From: Herpetosiphon geysericola
Lineage (GTDB): Bacteria > Chloroflexota > Chloroflexia > Chloroflexales > Herpetosiphonaceae
Assembly: GCF_001306135.1 (NCBI RefSeq)
Contig: NZ_LGKP01000032.1
Coordinates: 99,266-163,265, forward strand
Direction: 5' to 3'
DNA: 64,000 bases
Position 1 is the first letter of the stretch, and every line of letters begins with the position of its first letter. The notes under the pieces were generated by a model that was given only the letters and a program-made list of their open reading frames with translations, was not told the origin of the DNA and searched no databases. Both the position numbers and the translations under genes were made by a program. Below, one piece after another: positions 18,238 through 27,718 of this stretch.

Positions 18238-19716
18238 ATGCGATTTTGCTGTTTTACGCTGGGATGGGCTATAGGGCTGTGGTTAACTGATAGGATTCAA
18301 CTAGCGTGGTATCTATATTTTATTGCATCAATAGCCATTATTTTAATTTTTGTTTATATCCGCAAATCTTGGCGAATTATGCTGATAGCAATATATGCTG
18401 GTACTATGCTAGGGGTAGGCCGTATGTTGCTCAGTCAAAATATGGCCAATTCTGACGATATTCGTCAACAGATTGGTTTGACGACCCGTTTAGAAGGGGT
18501 GATTGTTGGTGAACCACAATGGACTCCGCAACAACAACGGATTGTGCTTGAAGTTCAGGCCTATGAAGCCAATCGGCAACGAGTGCCAACTTCGGGACAG
18601 ATTATGCTAACCCTGCCAGCAGAGCCGCCACGCAGCAATGGCGAACGCTTGCTGGTGAGTGGCACAATCATCACGCCAAGCTCGAGCCCAGACTTCGATT
18701 ATGCCGCCTATCTGCGCCGCCGCTCGATTTATGCCATGCTTGAGCCTGCGCTGCTTGAACAAGCCTTGCCTGCGGCCAAATCACCGTATCAACGCTTATT
18801 GGCGCTAAAAAATCGCACTCAAACAATCATCAACCAAACCCTGCCCCAACCTCAAGCAGCAGTTTTGGTTGGGATGTTGCTTGGGGTCAAAAGCAGCGTG
18901 CCTAAACCTGTTTGGGAAACCTTCAATCGCACAGGGCTTTCGCATATTCTGGTAATCTCAGGCTGGAATATTACAATTGTTGTGGCCTCGCTCTTGGGCT
19001 TGGGCAAGGCACTCAAGCTCAATCAACGCCATGCCACTGGCTTAGCGCTAGGGGCAATTGTGGTCTATGTGGCTTTTGTTGGGGCGAGTGGCGCGGTGGT
19101 GCGGGCTGCCTTGATGGGCGCAATTGTGGCTTTGGCTCAGCCGCTTGGCCGCAAAGCCGATGCTTGGGCAGCCTTGGCGGTAGCGATTTGGCTGATGACC
19201 TTGCTTGATCCTCAGGCATTGTGGGATTTAGGCTTTCAACTATCAGCATTGGCGACGGCCAGTTTGTTTGCGTGGGGCAAGCCGATTGAAGCTAAATTGC
19301 GTTTGTGGTTGCGTTGGCGCTGGCTCGAATGGATGATCGAGCCTTTGACTGCAACCCTAGCTGCCCAAGTTTGGGCCTTGCCAATTATTTTGTATCACTT
19401 TGGCAATCTCTCGTTGATTGCGCCAGCCGCGAATGTGTTGATTGTGCCAGTTGTGCCCTTGATTATGGCCAGCGGCGCGGTGTTGGCCTGTTTGGGCATA
19501 TGTGGGCGCTGGCTAGCTTTTCTGGCCTTACCGATCACATGGGCTGCCTTAACCTGGGTAGTGCGCGTCGCTGAATGGCTGGCCGATCTGCCTTGGGCCG
19601 CCGTGGAAATCCCCAAGTTTAGCAGCATCTGGCTGTTGCTGGCTTATGGCCTGAGCCTTGGTCTATGGCTATACGGAGAGCAGAGAGCAAAGATAAGGAT
19701 GAAGGATGAGGGATGA
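18238..19716 (+). CDS. comEC: ComEC/Rec2-type DNA uptake channel, no nuclease domain
   Basis: ComEC forms the inner-membrane channel for transforming DNA. The start ATG 18238 has GGAGG seven bases upstream. N-terminal membrane helices are followed by an OB-like soluble segment, and then the Competence domain with its signature (GLSHILVISGWNITIVVASLLG and GASGAVVRAALMGA) and many helices. At 492 residues it lacks the C-terminal metallo-beta-lactamase domain of full-length ComEC (about 750-800 residues). The final residues (EQRAKIRMKDEG) are encoded by intergenic repeat units of the AAGGATGA type, so the present C-terminus may be a repeat-derived truncation. Confidence 0.9.
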   Translation: MRFCCFTLGWAIGLWLTDRIQLAWYLYFIASIAIILIFVYIRKSWRIMLIAIYAGTMLGVGRMLLSQNMANSDDIRQQIGLTTRLEGVIVGEPQWTPQQQRIVLEVQAYEANRQRVPTSGQIMLTLPAEPPRSNGERLLVSGTIITPSSSPDFDYAAYLRRRSIYAMLEPALLEQALPAAKSPYQRLLALKNRTQTIINQTLPQPQAAVLVGMLLGVKSSVPKPVWETFNRTGLSHILVISGWNITIVVASLLGLGKALKLNQRHATGLALGAIVVYVAFVGASGAVVRAALMGAIVALAQPLGRKADAWAALAVAIWLMTLLDPQALWDLGFQLSALATASLFAWGKPIEAKLRLWLRWRWLEWMIEPLTATLAAQVWALPIILYHFGNLSLIAPAANVLIVPVVPLIMASGAVLACLGICGRWLAFLALPITWAALTWVVRVAEWLADLPWAAVEIPKFSSIWLLLAYGLSLGLWLYGEQRAKIRMKDEG

Positions 19717-19995
19717 GGGATGAAGCCGAGGGATCAGGTATTAGTGGCAAGGGGCAGCGTAAAGACAGAAGCCAAAAGTCAAAAGTCAGAAATCAAAAGC
19801 CCATAGCCCTTCGCGGTTCCGATCCTTCGTGTGCCTTCGTGCGCTTCGTGGATCAATACTCAACGCAGCGGCGCAGAGCACCGAAGGATGAAGGATGAAT
19901 GGCTTTGGGCTATCGAAACATAATCTGAGCCATCTGTGCCAATCTGTGGCAAAAACGCAACCTTCGTGCGCTTCGCGGTTCCCATGCTTTGTGTT
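19690..19995. repeat. CACGAAG-type intergenic repeat block
   Basis: The block carries AAGGATGAAGGATGAGGG units, AAAAGTCAAAAGTCAG, several CCTTCGTGTGCCTTCGTG units, CGCAGCGGCGCAGAG and CCAATCTGTGGCAAAAA. Its left end overlaps the last codons of comEC. The remaining bases up to 20100 are AT-rich and featureless. Confidence 0.8.
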
Positions 19996-20107
19996 CTTAG
20001 TGGATTACTAATGTAGAACACTATGGTTTGCGGGTGAAAATCTAGAAAACTGTAAATTTAGAATATAAACTCAGGTTAATAATTTAGCTTGATCTTGAGA
20101 TTCTATT

Positions 20108-20148
20108 CTTTCAATATTTGTACTAAAATGAAATACAAGTATTGAAAG
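20108..20148 (+). promoter_or_regulatory. Inverted repeat at the start of the TOPRIM-like gene
   Basis: CTTTCAATATTTGTA (20108-20122) and TACAAGTATTGAAAG (20134-20148) pair over 14 of 15 positions around an 11-base AT-rich loop. The right arm ends five bases before the GAGGTG ribosome site (20153-20158). It could be an operator for a repressor or an mRNA hairpin that controls access to the ribosome site. Confidence 0.6.
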
Positions 20149-20163
20149 TTTCGAGGTGAAAAG

Positions 20164-21840
20164 ATGAATGACCCTATTCTTGACTTAAATATAGAACATA
20201 TAGGTAGCCTCATTGCAAAAAGAACTTTTATATGGCAAATGAAATTCTTAAAGCCATTAAAAATAGCAGGATTTGCTAAAGATAGATCAGTAAATTTTTG
20301 GGATAGTCATATAACTCAATTATGGCAACTAGGCTTATTAAGAGCAGATTTGATAAAATCTAATGAAGAAATAGATTTGAAGGGATTAATTTTAGTAAAT
20401 AATCAGAAAGGTAACTATATATATGTTGATACCAGAATTCTAGAAAGATCGAATATTAAATGGGTGGAATCTATTGAAAATTTGCCAAAAATTCGATCAA
20501 ATATCGAAATATTATTTCATCCATTCAGATATTATGTTCTATATCATCTGCAACGGGTTATGAAATTACAAATATCACCTATGCAAATATTACGAGCTAA
20601 ATCATATCCCGGATTATTAGATAATTCGATATCAATGTTTACTGATTGGTCTAATACAAATGGGTTTTTGGATGTAATCAATCGGTGGAATAATATTTCC
20701 TCATTAGCAATAGTTACAGAACCGTTTGCATTTATTAGAATGTTCAGAACCAGATCACACCCGCTAGGTTTTAGTAATACTCAATTGTATAAAGCAATTC
20801 AGGATCATTGGGATGAAGCTAAATTGCTTTATCAAAAAATTAGCCTAGAATTATTACAATCGATCCATCAAGAAATATCCGTTACTGTCGAAAATCTTGA
20901 TTCCAATGTGGAAATTCATAATATTATTCGTTTATCGAAAGATGATACTTTAAGATTAAAAGTTCTTGATAATCTTGGTGGAGCTATGTACATAAGGACT
21001 ATGGCAGAGATGATTAGAAGAGGAATAGAAGATGTATATGATATTGAATTATTGGAAGAAGATGGTGTTCGATATGGACCAGCTTCGAGAGAAATAAAAA
21101 TTGAAGAATATGGTGCTGGTCGATTATTTGATCATGATAGGAAGGTTATAAGTGAGTATTTAAAGCAAAAACATCTTGATTATGGGATTCGGATTCGTTG
21201 GTATGTCGAAGGTTCAACAGAGTATGGGGCACTTAAAAAAGCTATAAGTATGTACAATATGTCGGATATCGAGATTCGAAATCTCAGAGGAAAATTTGTA
21301 GAATCAAAAGATGCATTATCATTCAGAGAATCATTAGAACAAGATATGAGTTCAAGTATATTTAGTTTTATCTCTCTTGACGGTGATAGAAGTGATAATA
21401 TGCGAGTCGTGCGTAAAGCCGCTGAGACAGAATTATTCTTAGGGTTCTTTTCTGTTTCTGAACCTGACTTTGAATTCAAAAACTTCACGTCCCTTGAACT
21501 TGCTGAAGTACTATGGAGTATGGCTCCTGAACTCCATAATAACCTTGATATGAAAAATTTATTATTAGAAATAGTATCTGATTCAACGAATGCAAAGGAT
21601 TTTTTCGAGAAGGCATTAAGTATTTCTAATCAATTCAGAGTAGGAAAAGGCGAAGCTTGGGGTGAAAAACTTATGGAATACGCAATGGAAAATCAAAAAA
21701 TTAATGGTGAAACACGACAAATCTTGGAGGCAATTGATACATCTATGACTATAGAACATGATCAATTTATTTATACAAAAGAATTATGCCGAGTTGATCC
21801 TCTGTCGGGACTAATAATTGAAAGAAAAGTATCCGATTAG
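20164..21840 (+). CDS. AT-rich orphan protein with a TOPRIM-like domain
   Basis: The 558-residue product has no membrane segments. Residues 346-360 (RWYVEGSTEYGALKK) and 402-411 (FISLDGDRSD) match the E...DxD motifs of TOPRIM nuclease domains such as those of OLD-family proteins: E349, then D406, D408 and D411. The following SEPDFEFKNF (433-441) also resembles OLD-like C-termini. No Walker A motif is present, so it is not a full OLD ATPase-nuclease, and residues 1-330 are unrecognised. Base composition is much more AT-rich than all neighbours and repeat blocks flank both sides, which suggests horizontal transfer. A defence role is possible but unproven; the GAGGTG site fixes the start. Confidence 0.7.
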   Translation: MNDPILDLNIEHIGSLIAKRTFIWQMKFLKPLKIAGFAKDRSVNFWDSHITQLWQLGLLRADLIKSNEEIDLKGLILVNNQKGNYIYVDTRILERSNIKWVESIENLPKIRSNIEILFHPFRYYVLYHLQRVMKLQISPMQILRAKSYPGLLDNSISMFTDWSNTNGFLDVINRWNNISSLAIVTEPFAFIRMFRTRSHPLGFSNTQLYKAIQDHWDEAKLLYQKISLELLQSIHQEISVTVENLDSNVEIHNIIRLSKDDTLRLKVLDNLGGAMYIRTMAEMIRRGIEDVYDIELLEEDGVRYGPASREIKIEEYGAGRLFDHDRKVISEYLKQKHLDYGIRIRWYVEGSTEYGALKKAISMYNMSDIEIRNLRGKFVESKDALSFRESLEQDMSSSIFSFISLDGDRSDNMRVVRKAAETELFLGFFSVSEPDFEFKNFTSLELAEVLWSMAPELHNNLDMKNLLLEIVSDSTNAKDFFEKALSISNQFRVGKGEAWGEKLMEYAMENQKINGETRQILEAIDTSMTIEHDQFIYTKELCRVDPLSGLIIERKVSD

Positions 21841-21894
21841 AGTTATACCTACTGATGACTTAATAGTTCTGAATATAAGATAATTATACAAATC

Positions 21895-22028
21895 TGTGGC
21901 AAAAAATCACCCTTCGTGTGCTTCGAGTCCTTCGCAGTTCCCGTTCTTCGTGTCCTTCGTGTGCTTCGTGGATCAATCTAAAAAACTCAGGGGCCGAGGA
22001 GCATACGATCCCCGACCCCAACAACCGA
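21895..22028. repeat. CACGAAG-type intergenic repeat block
   Basis: The block starts with AATCTGTGGCAAAAAATCA and continues with several CCTTCGTGTGCTTCG units up to the end of the minus-strand exopolysaccharide cluster. It borders the AT-rich TOPRIM-like gene on its right, as a similar block does on its left. Confidence 0.8.
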
Positions 22029-22037
22029 TCCCTACAC

Positions 22038-24347
22038 TTATATTCGGCGTTGCTTGCGATTGCGCGCTGCTTGAATGATCACGATGACTGAAATAATCAC
22101 CATCAACACCAATAACCCAGCGATAGCATACAAAATCCATTGGGGTTTTTCAGGTGGTGTAACTTCGCGATAAATTGGATCATCTTGGTTTTCGCCGAGC
22201 GCATCGTTGGCAATACCAGCTGTATCGCCAGTGACCGTGGGGTCTTCGACGCTAATTTGTTGGTCGTTGACGATTGCCAAGCTGCCATTCAGGCGGGTGC
22301 GCAAGCGCGAGGTCGTCAAGGCATTGCCCGACCATTGCACGCCTTGGTCAGTGCTGCCGAGCACCGCCAAAATGCTGCGTTGCTCGTTCCATGGCGAACG
22401 CATAAATTCCAAATAACCAAGGCTCAGTTCTGGTGGAATCCGATAAACTACCCGACTATTGCCAAGGGTTGGGTGCTTGCTGCCTTGGGCAAACGGCGCA
22501 GGAATAATTGGCTGCAAAGCAGGATCTTGCAAAATGGCATGGGCTGGCGCTTGACCAACCAATACCAAATCGTGATTAGCCTGCACGCTAGCAACCTGTT
22601 CGGGATTGACTGCGCGCAGCTCGACAAAGGCTGGGTCGAGGCTATCGCCTAAGGCTGTTGCCAATTGGCCAGCAACCGTCCAACTAGTTGGATCGTCGCT
22701 TGGGACCACGAAGGCTATATTCTTCAAGGTATTGCTGATTGTGAGTGGCTCCAAGAAGGTGGCCAAATTGCGCAATACGATCGAGCGCCCACGGGTGGCG
22801 CGAACTGGAATCCCAATCATCGAATCGGCGCGTAGCGTGTACCAAATGCCTGCCAAGTTGGGATCAACACACGGCGTATTGGGAATTAGGTTGGCGCTAA
22901 TCGTAATTCGGTTGCGGCCAACATTCAGATTGCCACGTGGAATTGGCACCCGGCCAACGCCATTTTGCGAGGTGGTGTCATCGAAGCGAATCGAACCTGC
23001 TGGCCGATCGTTGACTCGCACCATCATCGCTGAAACTGAATAATCGAGCAGTGCTGAGTGGGCAAAATGGACTTCGATATAGCCATCGTTGCTCATTTCG
23101 TAGCCGCTTGGCATATCAACATTCAGTTCAAAGGTATGCCCGCCAATCCCAAACTCTGAGGCGGTTTCGAAGCCAAGGCTACGGAAGGTACGTTCGACGG
23201 TCAAGCCAGTGCTTGGCACATCAGTAATTTGTAAATTTAGGGTTTTGGTCAAAACATCTGGCGAGTTAACATCGGCGACCACTGCAATTGAGGGATCGTT
23301 GCTGGCGCGCACGTTGCCAGTGCTAAATGCCTTGGCGGCTTTGATCACGCCCTCGTCGTCGTTGCCGCTGAGCGCCAAAACCACCCGTTGTTGATTCCAC
23401 GGCGAGGTTGCCATTTGAATAATGCCATCGGCGGCTTGGGCTTCGCTCAGCTTAAAGCCCTCGGCGCCGCTGCCCTCGGCAAAATCAACGGCAGCTAAAT
23501 TTTCGAAATTGGCTGCTTGGCCAACGAAAATCAAGTGTGATTCACTGCGCAGGGTTGGCGAAAGTACGCTCTCTGCAATCAACGGCACTTGAATTCTGCT
23601 TGACGTAATGCTGCCAACTTTGGCGGCAACAATCAAGCCCGCTTCAAGCTCGGCGGCGCTGGCATTGCTGGGCACAACGATGGTAGCAACATCTGGCTCA
23701 AGTGGTGAATCTTGGAAGATTGGCCGCGGCAATTGCTTAATATCGGTCGAAAGTGTGCCCAAACTGTGGGGCAACTTGAGCGACGAAGTGGCGCGAATGA
23801 TCACGCTAGTTTGGCTATCGTTGCCACAGTTGAGGCCTGCATCAAGCAAAATGCCCAAGGTATGCGCGCCATCGACGCGAGTTGAGGTATAGGCAGTTTG
23901 CGAAATTGGGATGGTCACTGAGCGTGGGCCTGAACGATCTAAGAAAATTCGTTCGAGCTGTACGTTATTAAATTGCACATCCATTGAGCCAGCGAAAAAC
24001 TGCACATTTTCATCGCTGCTGACCGAGCTGCCGGAAACGAAGGTTTCGAAATCAAGCGTGATTGCTGCGCCTGGCTCCAATTGCCATGTGCTAGGCAAGC
24101 GCACATTGATATAGCGGGCGTTGAACGGCCCTTCCATCGAATCTTCGCGCGCGCCAAGCTGGGCAAAGGTCACACTATCGCTATCGGTAACCACTGGCGT
24201 AACCGTTGCTTGGTTAAGCGGGGCTGCCGTCGTTTTGGTAGGAATGGGATTAAGGCTGGTGCGAGCAGCCTGTGAAACCATTGGCAAGCTGGCAAAAAGG
24301 CCAAGCGCCACGGAAAAAAGCAGAAAAACGCGCACTAAACGAACCAT
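22038..24347 (-). CDS. BcsB-like cellulose-synthase accessory protein
   Basis: The start at 24347 has AAGGAG upstream and yields a signal peptide (VFLLFSVALGLFASLPMVSQA); the longer frame to 24464 is rejected. About 769 residues follow the BcsB plan: two jelly-roll/flavodoxin-like pairs (GPFNARYINVRLPSTWQLEP..., then GGHTFELNVDMPSGYEMSNDG...), each followed by a LVGQAxx segment, and a single C-terminal membrane helix (WILYAIAGLLVLMVIISVIVI). BcsB normally guides cellulose from BcsA. No BcsA with PilZ is seen here, so it probably serves the exopolysaccharide made by this cluster. It ends the minus-strand gene series. Confidence 0.8.
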   Translation of the reverse strand: MVRLVRVFLLFSVALGLFASLPMVSQAARTSLNPIPTKTTAAPLNQATVTPVVTDSDSVTFAQLGAREDSMEGPFNARYINVRLPSTWQLEPGAAITLDFETFVSGSSVSSDENVQFFAGSMDVQFNNVQLERIFLDRSGPRSVTIPISQTAYTSTRVDGAHTLGILLDAGLNCGNDSQTSVIIRATSSLKLPHSLGTLSTDIKQLPRPIFQDSPLEPDVATIVVPSNASAAELEAGLIVAAKVGSITSSRIQVPLIAESVLSPTLRSESHLIFVGQAANFENLAAVDFAEGSGAEGFKLSEAQAADGIIQMATSPWNQQRVVLALSGNDDEGVIKAAKAFSTGNVRASNDPSIAVVADVNSPDVLTKTLNLQITDVPSTGLTVERTFRSLGFETASEFGIGGHTFELNVDMPSGYEMSNDGYIEVHFAHSALLDYSVSAMMVRVNDRPAGSIRFDDTTSQNGVGRVPIPRGNLNVGRNRITISANLIPNTPCVDPNLAGIWYTLRADSMIGIPVRATRGRSIVLRNLATFLEPLTISNTLKNIAFVVPSDDPTSWTVAGQLATALGDSLDPAFVELRAVNPEQVASVQANHDLVLVGQAPAHAILQDPALQPIIPAPFAQGSKHPTLGNSRVVYRIPPELSLGYLEFMRSPWNEQRSILAVLGSTDQGVQWSGNALTTSRLRTRLNGSLAIVNDQQISVEDPTVTGDTAGIANDALGENQDDPIYREVTPPEKPQWILYAIAGLLVLMVIISVIVIIQAARNRKQRRI

Positions 24348-24415
24348 GCGAACTCCTTGCGAGACAATAGGCCAGCGTAACAACGAGTTACGCTGGCAGT
24401 GTTGGTGGCACGTGA

Positions 24416-26302
24416 TTATTTGCCGTAGCGTTCGTACCACATGCTGAACATAAGTAAATTCCAAATTTGGCGACTGTAATCGTGCCGTCCAGCCCAGTGG
24501 TCGCTGAGCATTGTTGCAATATATTGGGGGTTGAAAAAGCCTTGTTCGGTCAAGGCTTCAACCGAAAGTTTTTGGTTGACCAATGGCCGTAGGTCGGTTT
24601 TGAGCCATTGGGGAATTGGCACGCTAAACCCTGCTTTGCGGCGTTGCAAAATTTCTGCTGGCAGCACTTTGGCAGCCACCCGCTTGAGCAAATATTTGAG
24701 CTTCATGCCATTGATTTTGGTGTGGCTAGGCAATTTTGCCATCCATTCGACCAAACGCGTATCGAGCAACGGCACGCGCACTTCGAGCGAATGGGCCATG
24801 CTCATCCGATCAACCTTGACCAACATATCATCGGCCAGCTGAACTTTGGAATCAACATACAGCAGGCGATTGAGCACATCGTCGGGTCCGTAGGCATCGT
24901 AGTAGCTTTGCAACAGATCAACGGTTGGGCGTTGCTTGGTCAAAATCGATGAGCCTGCATACAGCTGCTCTTTCATCGACTCGCTCATAAAGGCTTTCCA
25001 TGCGGCATGGGCTGGCAACGGCGCCAACATCCCGCCCTGCACAAAGCGCTTAGCCTTAAAATCGAAGCTCACTTTTCCATCGGATGTAGGCAGCCGATTG
25101 ACCAAATTTGGCACTAAACCGCTGCCAATTGCTTGCGGCAAGCGCCGATAGAGCGCGGCGATTTTGTCTGCTTGATAGGTGGCATAGCCGCCAAATACTT
25201 CGTCGCCACCATCACCACTGAGCGCCACTTTGACATGCTGGCTGGCCAATTCGCTGACCGCATACACCGCCACCGATGATGAATCGGCGAATGGCTCGTC
25301 AAAATATTTGACCATGGCATCGACCGTGGCCTGCGCATCAGGATTCATCACAATTTCGTGGTGATCAGTGCGGAAGCGTTCGGCCACAATTCGCGCATAC
25401 GGCGATTCGTCATAGGATTTTTCTGCAAAGCCCACCGAGAAGGTTTTAACTGGTTGGCTGGTGACTTCGCTCATCAAGGCCACCACCAAGCTTGAATCGA
25501 CCCCGCCGCTGAGAAACGCGCCCAAGGGCACATCGCTAACCAGTTGATCTTGCACAACGGTGCGCAACAGGTTCAGCAGGTCGGTTTCAACATCGTTGGT
25601 AATCTTGAAGTGCGGCGAAACGACCCGTGGAATATCCCAATATTGCTTGATTTCGACAGCGTTGGTTGCTGCTTCGTAGGTCAGCATATGGCCTGGCTGA
25701 AGCTTTTTGATCGCTTTGAAAATCGTATTTGGGCCGGGCACATAATTCAACGAAAGATAATCGTGCAAGCCAATTGGGTCGATTTCGCGGCTAATGCCAG
25801 TATCGAGCATGGCCTTAATTTCCGAGCCAAAGACCAAGCGATCGCCTAAATTGGCATAATAGACTGGCTTGATCCCAACGTGATCACGGGCAATTACCAA
25901 GCGCTGACGGCGCTCATCCCAAATCGCACAGGCAAACATGCCATTGAGATGCTTGGGAAATTCATCGCCAATTTCTTCGTACAAATGCACGATGGTTTCT
26001 GTGTCGGAGTGGGTTTCGAATTTATGGCCAGCTTTTTCTAGGCGTGGGCGCAACTCAGGAAAGTTGTACACCTCGCCGTTATAGACGATCCAAATTGAGC
26101 CATCTTCATTGGCGATTGGCATTTTGCCGCCAGCAACGTCGATAATCGACAGCCGCACTGAGCCAAGCCCGACTGGGCCGTTGAGATAAAAGCCATTTTG
26201 ATCTGGCCCGCGATGATGGATGTTTTCGCACAGCGCTTCGAGCAAAGGTCGCTCTGCTGTACGACTGCGATCAAAATAGACAATGCCACAAATACCACAC
26301 AT
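24416..26302 (-). CDS. asnB: Asparagine synthase (glutamine-hydrolysing)
   Basis: AsnB makes asparagine from aspartate, ATP and glutamine. The N-terminal glutaminase starts MCGICGI, with Cys2 as nucleophile after Met removal, and includes HHRGPDQNG and YNGEVYN. The C-terminal synthetase has the ATP-binding SGGVDSS at residues 265-271 and the downstream SGDGGDEVFGGY motif. At 628 residues it is a standard long-form enzyme. It lies inside the exopolysaccharide cluster, 68 bases before the BcsB-like gene, so it may modify a sugar acid or peptide substituent, as AsnB-like amidotransferases do in some polysaccharide loci; this is inference. Confidence 0.93.
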   Translation of the reverse strand: MCGICGIVYFDRSRTAERPLLEALCENIHHRGPDQNGFYLNGPVGLGSVRLSIIDVAGGKMPIANEDGSIWIVYNGEVYNFPELRPRLEKAGHKFETHSDTETIVHLYEEIGDEFPKHLNGMFACAIWDERRQRLVIARDHVGIKPVYYANLGDRLVFGSEIKAMLDTGISREIDPIGLHDYLSLNYVPGPNTIFKAIKKLQPGHMLTYEAATNAVEIKQYWDIPRVVSPHFKITNDVETDLLNLLRTVVQDQLVSDVPLGAFLSGGVDSSLVVALMSEVTSQPVKTFSVGFAEKSYDESPYARIVAERFRTDHHEIVMNPDAQATVDAMVKYFDEPFADSSSVAVYAVSELASQHVKVALSGDGGDEVFGGYATYQADKIAALYRRLPQAIGSGLVPNLVNRLPTSDGKVSFDFKAKRFVQGGMLAPLPAHAAWKAFMSESMKEQLYAGSSILTKQRPTVDLLQSYYDAYGPDDVLNRLLYVDSKVQLADDMLVKVDRMSMAHSLEVRVPLLDTRLVEWMAKLPSHTKINGMKLKYLLKRVAAKVLPAEILQRRKAGFSVPIPQWLKTDLRPLVNQKLSVEALTEQGFFNPQYIATMLSDHWAGRHDYSRQIWNLLMFSMWYERYGK

Positions 26303-26339
26303 AGGATCACCTCAGTTTATGCGCAAACACCAGTCGAAG

Positions 26340-27527
26340 TTAGTTCGTGCGCCGCCCCACTCGCTGCCATAGCGTGGTTTGTCGTCGTCGGACAAAGCGA
26401 TACAGGCCAATTAAGCCAGCCCAATTGCTATTGACTAGGAAGGTTGGAACGTAAACCACCTTGCCTAGTTTACTATTTGAGTCAACTCGGCCACCAAGCC
26501 AAGCCATGGTATAAAACAAAATTTGAAACGCCAGCAACAGCCAATTGAATGGTGCTGCCAGACGGAGTAGTTTATGCGATTTTGCCTTACTTGGCCATAG
26601 CACCGCCACAATGTTCATCACCAAAGCCCCGACCATATTCACTGCCACCAAGGTACGCAGGGTTTGATGCGAGAGCAATTGCCACAAGGCGAGCGGACGG
26701 CGGAAGGGCCACAAGCTGCGGGCATAGGTAATTGCTTGATAGCGCCCAGCAAAAATCCGCGCGCGGCGCGCAATTTCATCCTGCGCCGATTGCGAAACTC
26801 GTTCGTGCGAGCGAGCCTGTGGCGCATAGTGAATCCGAAAGCCACGGGCGATGATCCGCATGCCCATATGGGTGTCGTCGTTGATAATTTCGTCTGGCGG
26901 CGATTCGAACAAATCGCTGCGCACGGCCAGCACTTCGCCAGCAACGGCGGTACAGCCAGCCAATTTGCTTTCTTGCTTTTTAACAAACGACTCGTAGCGC
27001 CAATATAGCCCTTCGGATTCGCCCAAAGCGCCGTCGCCTTTTTCGATCACCTTTGCGCCCGAAACTGCGCCCACGTCGGCATCGGCAAATGGCGCAACCA
27101 GTTCACGAATCACGTTGGCATCGTAGCGATTATTGGCATCGGAAAAGACAATAATGTCGCCGCGCACAAACGGAATTGCCCGATTGATCGCCGCCATTTT
27201 GCCGCGCCGTGGGGCTTCGTAGAGCAATTCCACGCCTTGATCGGCGTATTGCTGCACAATTTCTGGCGTGCGGTCGCTCGAGCCATCAGCAATAATCAAA
27301 ATTTGCAATTGCTCGCGTGGATAATCCAATTCGAGCGAGTTTTCAATTTTGCGGGCAATTTCAGCCTCTTCGTTGTAGGCCGCAATCAGCAAAGTAACTG
27401 CTGGCTCGGCATGCGGATACGGCCCGCGTTCACGGCGAAAGCGCGCCAATAAGGTCAAGAGCGCCGGATACCCAGCATAGGTGTAGATGACGCTGCCTGC
27501 AAACAGCCAAAATAACGCCGCAATCAT
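26340..27527 (-). CDS. Membrane glycosyltransferase, family 2
   Basis: This 395-residue protein has an N-terminal membrane helix (LFWLFAGSVIYTYAGYPAL), a GT-A domain and C-terminal helices. Motifs read in order are VTLLIAAYNEE, ILIIADGSSDRT, APRRGKMAAINRA, the DxD-like VFSDANN, and IINDDTHMGMR for the acceptor-side acidic residues. This resembles processive or chitin/hyaluronan-synthase-like GT2 enzymes, but the final Q/RxxRW motif is only approximate (RRARIFAGRYQ). It is the first gene after a repeat block that splits the exopolysaccharide cluster, and is followed by asnB. Confidence 0.88.
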   Translation of the reverse strand: MIAALFWLFAGSVIYTYAGYPALLTLLARFRRERGPYPHAEPAVTLLIAAYNEEAEIARKIENSLELDYPREQLQILIIADGSSDRTPEIVQQYADQGVELLYEAPRRGKMAAINRAIPFVRGDIIVFSDANNRYDANVIRELVAPFADADVGAVSGAKVIEKGDGALGESEGLYWRYESFVKKQESKLAGCTAVAGEVLAVRSDLFESPPDEIINDDTHMGMRIIARGFRIHYAPQARSHERVSQSAQDEIARRARIFAGRYQAITYARSLWPFRRPLALWQLLSHQTLRTLVAVNMVGALVMNIVAVLWPSKAKSHKLLRLAAPFNWLLLAFQILFYTMAWLGGRVDSNSKLGKVVYVPTFLVNSNWAGLIGLYRFVRRRQTTLWQRVGRRTN

Positions 27528-27546
27528 TAAATATTCCTTACTATTG

Positions 27547-27718
27547 ATCCACGAAGGTTGAAACCGCGAAGAACGCGAAGGTCGCGAAGGTTAAGTTTTA
27601 GCCACAGATTCCACAGATTATTGGGATGATTGTTCTGCTCGCCCAATCCCCAACCCCTGATTCCCGATCCCTATGTTCTATGTTCTTACATTTCATCCTT
27701 CATCCCTCATCCTTCATA
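27547..27718. repeat. CACGAAG-type intergenic repeat block
   Basis: The block reads CCGCGAAGAACGCGAAGG, TAGCCACAGATTCCACAGATT, CTATGTTCTATGTTCTTA and TTCATCCTTCATCCCTCATCC. It interrupts the exopolysaccharide gene series and could hold a terminator or promoter, but no clear one is seen. Confidence 0.8.

Noticed and set aside
24348..24464. Upstream extension of the BcsB-like gene
   Set aside because: It would place a Cys/His-rich stretch ahead of a clear signal peptide and runs into asnB; AAGGAG supports the start at 24347.
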